From positions 62,001 through 126,000 of the forward strand of contig JAIVFJ010000003.1 of NCBI GenBank assembly GCA_025765615.1: DNA of 64,000 nucleotides, read 5' to 3'. Below, in pieces: positions 32,217 through 41,522 of this stretch (positions are counted from its first letter, which is position 1; every line of letters begins with the position of its first letter). The position numbers and the translations under genes are program-made. This DNA comes from Zopfochytrium polystomum. Lineage: Eukaryota; Chytridiomycota; Chytridiomycetes; Chytridiales; Chytridiaceae. The notes beneath the pieces were generated by a model. That model was given only the letters and a program-made list of their open reading frames with translations, did not search any database and was not told the DNA's origin.

Positions 32217-33212
32217 ATGCAGCTCACCGGCATCCTCGCTACCCTGGCGGTCGTCGCCGCCACCTTCGTCTCGGCCGCTCCGAGCCCCCTCGTCGTCGAC
32301 AAGAAGATCCCTGGTGTCCGCTACAAGGACGGCGTCCAGTTCACGCCCGACGCCCACGTCCTGGGCGCCCCCGCCCCCGCCGAAGGCCAGCGCCTCCAGG
32401 CTCGCGCTTCCGCCAAGGCCTTGACCTACTACGGCGGCCCGGTCCTCAAGAACGTCGAAGTCACTCTGGTGAGGCTTTCCGTGTTTTTTATTCTACTCGC
32501 ACATTGTTCTTAAATTACTCTCCTCCACACACTTGCCTCCCGCCACCTTTTTCAGCTCAACTGGGGCGGCGCGACCTACGCCTCCAAGCTCCCCGGCTTC
32601 TACAAGGGCGTCACCAGCTCGACCTACTACGACATGCTGAGCCAATACTCCGGCATCGGCCGCGGCACGTACAAGGGCGCCATCACGCTCAGCAACCTGC
32701 CGTCCGCCACAGACCTCGACGACGCGAACGACATCCAGCCGTACCTGCGGTCGCTGGTTCAAGACGGCACGATCACTCCGACTGCCAACTCGTACTTCCC
32801 GATCCACTTCGCCTCCGGCTACTCGATCTCCCAAGGCGGCCAGAGCTCGTGCGTCGAGTTCTGCGCGTACCACAACACAATCGACATTTCGGACATCTCG
32901 GACCAGCAGTACCTGTTCTACGGCATCATCCCGGACCAGGGCGGCTCGTGCGCGGGCGGCTGCGGGACGTCGTCGTCGACGTTCAACAACCTGTGCTCCG
33001 TTTCGTCGCACGAGCTCGTCGAGGCGACCACGGACCCCGCCGTCGGCTTGGCGACCGGCAACGCGGCCCCGCTCGCGTGGTACAACAGCCAGTACGGCGA
33101 GATTGGTGACATTTGCAACGCGCAGCAGGGTACCATCACCGGCGGAGACGGTAACACCTACACCGTCCAGAAGGAGTGGTCCAACAAGGCCTCTGCCTGC
33201 GTGCTCAAGTAA
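32217..33212 (+). CDS. Secreted EXORDIUM/PHI-1-like protein, copy 4
   Basis: Exons 32217-32468 and 32556-33212 encode 302 residues. The 87-bp intron (GTGAGG donor, TTCAG acceptor) is at the conserved position. Signal peptide MQLTGILATLAVVAATFVSA, then VDKKIPGVRYKDGVQF. The mature part has SCVEFCAYHNTIDIS, SHELVEATTDP, WYNSQYGEIGDIC and the EWSNKASAC end, so all motif residues are present. LNWG replaces LLWG at the exon junction. Probably secreted and cell-wall or extracellular. Expression control may resemble copy 1, whose TATA region is almost the same. Confidence 0.85.
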
Positions 33213-33955
33213 AACACTCGGGTCGTTCGACTCGCGCCAACGCATTTTCCTGCAATTCTTCCCTCCATTTTCTTGTCCTTTTCACCTAATTGGCAACCTC
33301 TAATGTGATGGCCTCTCGCAGGCTGTGCTAATCTCCCACTTTACCAACCTTTTGCCCTTCTCCTTCTCTACCCTGTTCTTTGATCATGAGTGGTACAAGG
33401 GTGGACACGCTTCAGAAAACTCGAGAAAATAAATACAATCGAGCCCAACAACTGCAAATGAACACCATGTCTGTGGATCTACTTCATCAATCATAGGAAA
33501 CCTCCGACGAGGTTCGGTTGATGATTCATCTCGTTGTCTTCGGTTTTCAATCTTCGTTCGGCACACTGGCCCCCCTCGATGCTTGCTTATTTTGTGGGAG
33601 TGAATTCTGAAGAGATATTTTTATTATATTGGTACGTTCGATTTTTTTTCGAGAGCGCGAAATAGAACGCGCGTGGAGGATGCGCCATCGCGGTGAGGGC
33701 GTCTCCAGAAAAAAGTGTTAAGAGGCTGTCCAACAGCGTAAGAAGGGGTAATGTAGAGAAGAAGGGGGCAATTTTATCGGCCCGAAAGAGGAAGAATTTG
33801 TCGTGAGGCTGGACAAAGGCGAAGAAAGAAACGTGTGGCGGCGGCCAAAGACAAGAGGCGAAAACGGATGCGTCGAACGAACAAGAAGCACCAAAACAGT
33901 CCCAAACAGGCGCTAGCCCACAATAAGAGGCCTTGGCGGCTGCGACGCGTCGTGC
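33213..33955. other. Intergenic region without a supported gene
   Basis: Convergent 3' flanks, with no convincing frame. Confidence 0.5.
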
Positions 33956-34207
33956 TTAGCGGCTGGGCACCAGGCGGCTGGTTGCGCCGTACGCGAGGCT
34001 GTCAAAGAACCGCTGCACGCCCGCCTTCTTGGTTGCCGAGGAGGCCGACGCGGACGACATTCGCGACGACGACGACGCGGTCGAGGACTGGGTGGCGGTC
34101 TTGGTGAGCGGCAGGTCGGCAGCGGCGGGGTGGTTCTTGGCGGGAGCGAACATCTTGGTCTTGGGGACCATGGCGGCGACTGCGGAGGGGGAGTTGTAGT
34201 GGACCAT
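33956..34207 (-). CDS. SLAYGASDRHI-family short protein, member 6 (mirror of member 4)
   Basis: 83 residues, starting MVHYNSPSAVAAMVPKTK and ending with one repeat variant, VQRFFDSLAYGATSRLV then PSR. Over most of its length it is very close to the 17239-17508 protein. The promoter on the minus strand has AAAGCCCTAACG (about 34446-34456) and ATATAAAACC (about 34325-34333). It is divergent from the gene at 35035, as member 4 is from member 3. Function is unknown. Confidence 0.8.
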   Translation of the reverse strand: MVHYNSPSAVAAMVPKTKMFAPAKNHPAAADLPLTKTATQSSTASSSSRMSSASASSATKKAGVQRFFDSLAYGATSRLVPSR

Positions 34208-34499
34208 TGTTGCGGTGTGGTGTGATTGGAGAGAGCGGGTGGCTGTGGGAGGGGGGTTTTTTTTTGTTGTTGTTGCTTGCCGAACCTGGTGTGTGTGTGG
34301 TTTAGGTAAGCGACAGCGGAGGCGGTTTTATATCGAAGGGTTTTGCGGGGGGTTTGGAGATTTGGGGAAGGCTCAGTCTCAGTCACACATGCACACGCTC
34401 TCCCTCAGTCGCTCTTGATCTTTCTCGGTCGTTCTCAACGGGAGCGTTAGGGCTTTCTTCTCTTTTTTACTGCAATTGACAGGCAATGTTTATGCGAAT

Positions 34500-34539
34500 G
34501 GATGAGCCACCGCAGGCAACTGATTGGGCAATGAATCAC
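34500..34539 (+). promoter_or_regulatory. Upstream bipartite element of member 7
   Basis: Reads GGATGAGCCACCGCAGGC then AACTGATTGGGCAATGAATCAC, about 500 bases before the ATG at 35035. Confidence 0.65.
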
Positions 34540-34853
34540 GCCCTGCGCCACCACGCACTGATCGCGCGGGGAGAGGAGGAGAAGCAAAAGGAAAGAAGAA
34601 AGACAAGACGAGGAGCGAAGAAAGAAAGAAAGGAAGAAAGAAAGAAAGAAAGAGTTGCGCATCGCGATCATAATCAGCCCTTGGGGCGGGCCTTTCACAA
34701 TCCAATTCAATCTCCGCCCCACTGCCGGCTGACTGGAGTTCTAAACTACGCAAAATGATGAGCCGTGGAAAACGTCGGAGCTTTTTTTTTCCTTTTTTTT
34801 CTTTTTTTTTTCTCCTTCGCCTGACAAACCAAAATAAGCAAACAAGAAAAAAG

Positions 34854-34907
34854 CCCTAAGGGCCTCTGATTGGACGAACGACCCCCCCACCCCCGCCCGC
34901 TATAAAA
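34854..34907 (+). promoter_or_regulatory. Core promoter of member 7
   Basis: CCCTAAG (34854-34860), TGATTGGAC (34867-34875), TATAAAA (34901-34907). The leader contains CTCCAGCCTCTCGGCCTCAT. Confidence 0.75.
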
Positions 34908-35034
34908 GGGATTCCTGGAAACGTTCCCCTTCACATCCAATCAACCAACTCGCCTCCTCACGACAAAACAACTCCAGCCTCTCGGCCTCATTCGCCCTCC
35001 CCTTCACTCTCCAAAAGAACAAACCCAAGCAAAA

Positions 35035-35517
35035 ATGCACCCCAACGCCGCCATCGCTACTCCCCTCGCCCCGACCAGCGACGGCGTCAAGCGCTTCATG
35101 TCCGCCCTCGCATACGGCGCGTCTGACCGCAACATCAAGATGACCGGGACCAAGAACACCACCACCGTGGCCTCTGCGTCCACCCCGGAGCCCACGACCC
35201 CGACCACCACCGCCACGCCATCGGTCACACGGTCCACCACGTCGTCGTCCATGAAGTCCGCAAAGACCAAGCTTGCACTGCGCCGTCTCGCCGAGAGCCT
35301 TGCGTACGGCGCGTCGGACAGGCACATCAAGCTTTCGCCCGCCGAGGCGCCGGTCGAGGATGTCGATGAGAATGCGGACGCGAACAGCGACACATCGCCG
35401 GCGCCGTCGGTGTCTGACGCGTCGGAAGCGTCAGCGGCGAAGCGAGAGCGATTCGACCGCCTGATGGCCAGCCTCGCGTACGGCGCGTCGGACCGCCACG
35501 TTCGCCCCATCCGCTAA
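35035..35517 (+). CDS. SLAYGASDRHI-repeat protein, member 7 (three repeats)
   Basis: 160 residues, one exon, starting MHPNAAIATPLAPTSDG. Repeats: KRFMSALAYGASDRNIK, RRLAESLAYGASDRHIK, and FDRLMASLAYGASDRHV then RPIR at the end. The Thr/Ser/Pro linker contains SSSMKSAKTK before repeat 2 and an acidic Asp/Glu stretch before repeat 3. Mirror partner of member 3. Soluble and probably largely disordered. Function is unknown. Confidence 0.85.
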   Translation: MHPNAAIATPLAPTSDGVKRFMSALAYGASDRNIKMTGTKNTTTVASASTPEPTTPTTTATPSVTRSTTSSSMKSAKTKLALRRLAESLAYGASDRHIKLSPAEAPVEDVDENADANSDTSPAPSVSDASEASAAKRERFDRLMASLAYGASDRHVRPIR

Positions 35518-35725
35518 ACGCGCTTGTTGTGTCGCCGCCTTTGTCTGTGACGTTTGTTGTTTGTTGTTTTTGGTTATTGGCTTTCCAGCCCGCGTTGGCT
35601 GCCTCTCCTTTGTTTTACATTATGGGTTGTTTGTTGGTTTTTCTCTCTCTCTTTCTTTGCTCGGTTTCTGTTGCGGAGATTGCTTCCCCTTCGGGGGTCT
35701 TTCCTCCATGCCTTACTCGCTCGAA

Positions 35726-35751
35726 CGACGCAGCCCATCTCATATTTAAAA
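35726..35751 (+). promoter_or_regulatory. Conserved 3' flank element of member 7
   Basis: CGACGCAGCCCATCTCATAT followed by TTAAAA, about 210 bases after the stop. It could hold 3'-end processing signals. Confidence 0.55.
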
Positions 35752-36150
35752 AGGAATGAAAATACATGCAATCCAAGTCACCCACCTAACAAGCGGTCGT
35801 TTTGAAATGTTTACGTCGCGAGTAGTATTCGAACAGCAGGAGGTAGATGTAACCAACGAAAGGAGCAAGAGAAAGAGAATCGGGGGAAGTCAGTTGCAAA
35901 TCGCTGAAGTAACCTTAGACCATGGGTTGTTGGAGAGGGGGAGGTGTAGGTAGAGCGGCTATTGGCGATGAGAAGTAGTTTTGGGCTCTTACTGGCCTGG
36001 TGAAAACTGGTTGATGGCGGTTTAAGGTGAGCGAAAGCACTGGTTTGGGTTTATATCGCGGTTCGGGGGTCCTCGGCCCTTCTGCAAGCAAGGCCAGCTT
36101 TTAGGGCTTGTTTCTCATTTTCCCGGATTACATCCGCGGTGAAGGCGAAG
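35752..36150. other. Intergenic region without a supported gene
   Basis: A TTTTAGGGCTTG at about 36102 resembles a CCCTAA box on the minus strand. No gene is seen. Confidence 0.45.
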
Positions 36151-36188
36151 GGATGAGCCACCGTCGCCGATTGGGCGATGAATCACCC
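36151..36188 (+). promoter_or_regulatory. Upstream bipartite element of member 8
   Basis: Reads GGATGAGCCACCGTCGCC then GATTGGGCGATGAATCACCC, about 445-480 bases before the ATG at 36633. Confidence 0.65.
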
Positions 36189-36466
36189 GGTAGAGCCCCC
36201 GAGCGCGTGCGAGTGAATGCCGCGGATGGCGCGTGCTTTTTGGCATGCGAAGGAGAAAGGAAGAAAGAAAGAAAGAAGAAAGAGAAACGAAATCCGCACT
36301 CGCAGCAAAACCTTAAATAATCTTGTTCGCGATCACTATCGTGTTTTGTCTGCAACACTTTCTTTCTTCCTCTTTCCCATCGAGAGTGCAAAGGAAGGTG
36401 ATCGGCCGAAATCGCCGAAAAGCTGGAATCCCACAACAGCAAAGGAAAAGAAAAAGAAGGAAAAAC

Positions 36467-36590
36467 CCCTAACCGCGTCTGATTGGGCAAACTCCTTCTT
36501 CATATAAAAAGCTTGCCCTCAGAAAACGTTACCCTCAGTCAACACCCTTCATTCCAGCAACATCTCCAGCCTCTCGGCCTCATTCACTCT
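36467..36590 (+). promoter_or_regulatory. Core promoter and leader of member 8
   Basis: CCCTAACC (36467-36474), TGATTGGGC (36480-36488), TATAAAAA (36503-36510), then a leader nearly identical to that of member 2, including CTCCAGCCTCTCGGCCTCAT. Confidence 0.75.
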
Positions 36591-36632
36591 CCCCTTCACT
36601 CCAAAGAACAACCCCTAAGAAAAAAAGAAAAA

Positions 36633-37118
36633 ATGCACCCCAACGCCACCGCCGCCGTTCCCCTCGCCCCAACCAGCGACGGCGTCAAGCGCTTCATGTC
36701 CGCCCTCGCCTACGGCGCATCCGACCGCAACATCAAGATGACCACAGCAACCAATGCGGAAACTTCCACTCCCTCTTCAAGCACCACCACCCCGGAACCC
36801 ACGACTCCGACCGTCACCGTCGCGGCGTCGGTCGCTCGCTCCACCCCGTCGTCGTCCATCAAGTCCGCAAAGACCAAAGTCGCACTGCGCCGTCTCGCCG
36901 AGAGCCTGGCGTACGGGGCGTCGGACAGGCACATCAAGCTGTCGCCGGCAGAGGCGCTAGCTGAGGACGACGAGGCCGCCGACGCGAACGGCGGGAGCGA
37001 GACGCCCTCGGTGTCGGATGCGTCAGAGGCGTCAGCGGCGAAGCAGGAGCGGTTCGACCGTCTGATGGCGAGCCTCGCGTTCGGCGCGTCGGACCGCCAC
37101 ATTCGCCCCATCCGCTAA
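36633..37118 (+). CDS. SLAYGASDRHI-repeat protein, member 8 (three repeats)
   Basis: 161 residues, one exon, starting MHPNATAAVPLAPTSDG. Repeats: KRFMSALAYGASDRNIK near residue 20, RRLAESLAYGASDRHIK in the middle, and FDRLMASLAFGASDRHI then RPIR at the end, with Phe replacing Tyr in the last. Linker pattern as in members 2, 3 and 7. Mirror partner of member 2. A repeat copy (R1) follows directly after its 3' flank. Function is unknown. Confidence 0.85.
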   Translation: MHPNATAAVPLAPTSDGVKRFMSALAYGASDRNIKMTTATNAETSTPSSSTTTPEPTTPTVTVAASVARSTPSSSIKSAKTKVALRRLAESLAYGASDRHIKLSPAEALAEDDEAADANGGSETPSVSDASEASAAKQERFDRLMASLAFGASDRHIRPIR

Positions 37119-37246
37119 ACCGCGCTTGTGGTGTCGCTGCTTTTGTGCCGTTTGCTATTCGTTTTTGGTTGTTGGCTCTGCAGCCCGCGTCGGCTGCCTC
37201 TGCGTTTTGTTTTTTGTGTTGCTCTGTTTTCCTCTTCCCCTGCTTT

Positions 37247-38500
37247 CCTCTCACTATCTCTCTCTCGGAGACTGTTCCCTTTCGGGGCTTTCCTCCATCG
37301 CTTCTTTGACCGACGCAGCCCATCTCATATATAACAAATTGAAAATATATACAATACAAGTCACGTTTATCAGTCTGGCCCACCCTTATGAGCAAACTCC
37401 ATCACTGGTGAGGTTTCAAGTGTGCGACTACTTCCGGCAACAGAAAAATGAACGGCACAGAAACAAACGGTCTGTGCCGTTCTGCTTGCGTTCCCCCACC
37501 ATTTTCGACAGGCGCAGATTTTTTCTGAAATGGGGCAGAGCGCATATCGTGGGTTTAAGAGGCTTTGTGCGTGAACCACTGAAATGTCGTCGGCGACATG
37601 CGGCCGATTATCACGCTTGTTGCGGTTTGTGGAGAGCCAAACAGAAAATGGAAATATCACGGTGCAAAAGAAGGAAGTTGCTGGTCCCTCAACCCGGGTG
37701 GAGGAACATCTGGAGCCCAACTCGGACCGGCGCGTCCCCAGACCATCCCGTGCTGTGCCTTTTCCCTGCTCTGTTGTCCAGCCTCGGGCGGTTCGGCAGC
37801 TATTCAAGACCCGTCTCAGTACTGCGCCTTGCGACGCAGGAGGCTGGTCCACACGGGACTTCTGTTTGCGGAAGGGGGCGATCCTCAACATTGGGAAGCG
37901 GACCCAGAGCCTGTGAACCCACAAGGCACGGGAAGAGATCCGACAGCAACGGCGAGCTCCCCCGGAAGGGATTACAGTGTTGCCACCGCTCGTTGAAAGG
38001 TGCTTATGTCTTCACCTTTTTAAGACAAACGGTGGCCCCATCGCATCGCCGTCGCGGGTTTGCATTGAAAAACAGCCTCTTCGTCGCTTCTCGGCTGCTG
38101 TGCGAAGAACAACCCACTTTCCGCTGCTCAAAACAGTAATCTCTGGATCTCTGAACTTGCTCGTTTTCATGGAGCAAGTTACTACGGTGTTTAGCCATTT
38201 TGTTTGCCTGATTTCAGGTTTTTTTTCGGACAGCCACACCTCGGCCGCTCACCACCGCTCGCCCCGAACCTCGATCAAGCTCGCATCAGCCAAACGACAA
38301 CAAACAGCAAGTTTATCAAGAACTTCACTCCGTGAACGACTGTTTCTTGCGCGGGAGCGACGAGTGGTTCTCGATTGGCCCCAACGAGCTCCGAGCATGC
38401 TGTGCACCATCTATCAGAGTCCGCCGCTTTGTGAGAGTCCAGAAGGCGCCGCTCGATCCGCCCTTAGCTTCTCGCAACTGACAGATGCCACTCTGCTGCA
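37247..38500 (+). repeat. Dispersed repeat R1, copy 3
   Basis: It begins within the 3' flank of member 8 and matches 26332-27293 almost exactly for 750 bases, then with more differences. The far end (about 38375-38440) matches the inverted 11.7-11.8 kb sequence. A frame is open from 37126 to 38139, but the same region is open in several frames in each copy and no protein family is visible. Confidence 0.75.
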
Positions 38501-39381
38501 GGCACCGTCGTTCCGGTAACCTGACCTAACCCGCTAATGCCATTCGACGCACATCATTCCCGCTCAGTTTATTTCTCAGTTTTCGGGTTGCAGTGTGCTT
38601 TCTTTCCCCCCCCCCCCCCCCCCCCCCACCTCCCGTCCCAGTTTCTTTGGGGGGCGACAGTTCTTGTTAGCCTTCTGACGTGATGCTCACGCAAAAAAGG
38701 AAAACACCCCCACAGCAGAAACAAGGGTGCGTGGCCGCCCCTGGCCGACAGTCTCGACCAAAAGAGGCCTTTCACGTGTGGGGTGCGGGGAATCTGGCTT
38801 GGTTTTTTTTCCCGGGGAAGAACCTGGTGGGAAATATGCGGGGGGCAACCATCCATTTCGCCCCCGGGCCGAAGTCCGTTCCGGGTCGTGGGGGGCGGCG
38901 CTTATGTTTTGCCGTTGATTTCCCGGACGAATTGGAGAGACGGAGAAGAGGGGGAAATGAGTGAGAGAGAGTGAGAGAGAGTGAGAGACGAGTGTGTGTG
39001 TCAGTGTGCGGAATCGAGGCGAGGCTGGGGTGAGCTTGAATGAGTGTGATTTGGTTTGTGGTGCACGTATGCTGACAGCAAGGTGATTGAGCGAGAGAAG
39101 AGTGACAGACAGGGAGGGGCACAGCCAATCCAAGTGTGCCGCATTGTGTGCGTGTGTGGTCTCTGTTTCGGCGAAACACACATCGAGAGCGGCTATATTG
39201 AGCATTTTTTCTCTCTTTTTTTTCACATTTTTCCACAGCAAAACAACAAACCAACAAACATCAAATCAAACACAACAGTTTTCGGCCAGAGTTGTGCCGT
39301 GACTGACGTCAGTGATGGGTGAAGCCCACGCAGAAAAACAAGCTAACAAACTGAACCGCTCCATGTGAAAGAGGGGGGGGA

Positions 39382-39433
<52 letters not shown>

Positions 39434-39568
39434 GTGTTAATTGGTGGCTGCAGAAAAAAAGCATGTGAAAAGCGGGCGCCGCCCACCAACAACAAACTGC
39501 CCACGGCTTAACACCATTCCCGGCCCGGCCCGACTGCGATAACGGGTCCCCCAAATAACTCACTCCGC
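38501..39568. other. Upstream region of the tetraspan gene
   Basis: A poly-C run of about 20 at 38607-38627 and a GA run at 39383-39430. No gene is supported. A TTAAATA box is at 39569-39575. Confidence 0.5.
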
Positions 39569-39746
39569 TTAAATACGTCAAACACGCGGCACTTCTCCCC
39601 CCAGCACAACCACAGCACTCCAAAAAATTAACGATCTCCAACGCGCATCCATCCAGACTTCCTTCAACCCCACCCACCCCGTCTCTTGAAAAAACGCGCG
39701 GACTCCCTACAGAACCAACGCAACCTAAACAAAAAATCCAACCCTC

Positions 39747-40397
39747 ATGCCGGCGCCACCGCAAAACTCCGCGTCCCCGGACCTGCTGCTTGCCGTCCCG
39801 CCGGCGGCAGCAAGAACAGACGAAACCAGCAGCGGGACCGACAGCAGCGGCGAGTTCCACACCAAAAAGAGCGCGGCTGACCTCATCCAAGACAAGCCCG
39901 CGGCTGCGTCGGCGCCAGGGACCGTCGACGCGACAAGGAGCGATACCCCGTACGTTTTTCTTCTTTTTTTTCCATGATTTAACATTGCCTGTGAACGGAA
40001 AACTCACATCCACACCTGCTCTGCTCCTCTTTCCCTTAAAGCATTCACCACCCGCGCTACTTCCTCTACCTCTGCTTCCTCCTCATCCCAACCCTCTTTG
40101 TGGCGACCTACCTCGCGTCCCCGACGTCCTTTGCCGCGACAGTATCCACCCCGTCGTCGGGCCCGTACGACGCGCGCGCCGGGCTGTTCCAGGTGTGCGT
40201 CGCCGAGGGCTGCGCGGACGTTGAACGGCTGTGCCGCGCCGACGACAACACCAACGGCGCCGAGCCTCTGTCGGCGCTGCGCGCCGGTCTGTGCGACGGC
40301 GCGGCGCGCAAGGTTGCGGCGGCGATGGCGCTGGGGGCGACGGTTGCGGCGGGGGTCGCGCTGTTCATTGTGAGTTTTGTTCAAACACTTTTTCCGG

Positions 40398-40438
<41 letters not shown>

Positions 40439-40867
40439 CGCCTGCCGATTTAACATTTCCTGACGCGACAACCCCCCCACCACCGCCAGTACATCGACGC
40501 GTTCCTGATCTGGACCAACCGCTCGTTCCTCTTCAAGCCCTCGTCGTCCAGCCCATCCCGCGCGCTGCGCCTTCGCCGGCTCCTCGTGCTCAACCTCCTC
40601 GCCGCCGTCGCCGCGCACCTGCTCCTCACCGTCGCGTCGCTGGCGGCCGCGCTCGTGATGCGAGGGCAGATGGTCGCCGACCAGACGACGACGACTACAG
40701 CAACGCTGTCGGTGCGTCCGTTCTGGGGCGTGTGGGCGGCGGCGGCGGCCGTTGTCGCGGACGCGGCGTTCATCGGGCTGTTTGGGGTGTTTCACCGCGC
40801 CACGTTTTTCGCCGTGCCGAGGGGCAGCAGGTTCGACCCGATCATGGACGCCGGGTTGGGCCTGTGA
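39747..40867 (+). CDS. Four-helix (tetraspan, claudin/SUR7-like topology) membrane protein
   Basis: Exons 39747-39949, 40042-40369 and 40490-40867 encode 302 residues. The N-terminal 65 residues are polar and disordered. Helix 1 is YFLYLCFLLIPTLFVATYLA. An outer loop holds cysteines (QVCVAEGCADVERLCR, later LCDG). Then come helix 2 (AAAMALGATVAAGVALFIYI), helix 3 (LLVLNLLAAVAAHLLLTVAS) and helix 4 (WAAAAAVVADAAFIGLFGVF), with a short tail. A long cysteine-bearing loop between helices 1 and 2 is typical of claudin-like/PalI/SUR7 tetraspans, which organise plasma-membrane domains or sense pH. This assignment is by topology only. Intron 2 has a run of about 40 T. Confidence 0.75.
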
Positions 40868-41522
40868 AGCGAAAAAGCGTCACCGCCTCATTCCATTATT
40901 GTGTTGTTTGTGTTTCTTTTTTGTGCAGTTAGTTAGTTCGTTGCTTGCAAGGGCAAGCCCCCTTCTTTTCATTTTGCCAAGTTTTTTATTGTTTTTTCCA
41001 CATCGCACACGGCTTTTACTTTTTATCTGCTGCTCATGTGTTCTGTTGTTGTTACCTCGTTGAGTTTTACCCGTCAGGGCCCACGCCAGGAAGAAAAAAA
41101 ACTTTTCCGTGCAACATTTGGTTTGGCTGGCTTCTGTCTCGAGCATCGCCGTGTGCAAAACGGATGGGGAAGAGGCGAGAGAAGTGAGAGAGAGAGAGCA
41201 GGAGAGAGAGAGGGAGGGAGCGACAGGGACAGAGACAGAGAGAGAGCGGTCGTTGTCGGGGGTGTCGGGAGAAAGCGAGACAACCATGCAAACCGTGTAC
41301 TATCGGCCGAGAGAATAAAAAAAAAAACGACAAAAAAAGCAAAAAAAAAAAAAAAAAAAACATTCCTTGCGCATAAAACCATTCACCCGTCGGAACCACA
41401 CCAACCAACCACCGACTCTCCGAAACAGCTTTCCTCAAAATCTTATCACCGCCACCTGCCCACCTGCACACCCACCTACCCACTCGCAACAAAACCCTAC
41501 CCCCAAAGGAAAAAGAAAAACA
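40868..41522. other. Intergenic region without a supported gene
   Basis: GA-rich tracts at 41185-41245, A-rich runs at 41317-41360, and a CATAAAACC TATA-like box at 41371-41379 for the next gene. Confidence 0.5.

Noticed and set aside
37126..38139. Plus-strand open frame of 337 codons after member 8
   Set aside because: It lies in repeat R1, which is open in several frames in each copy. No ATG with promoter and no family similarity.
38607..38627. Poly-C run as a functional site
   Set aside because: A single homopolymer with no recognisable context; could also be a sequencing artefact.
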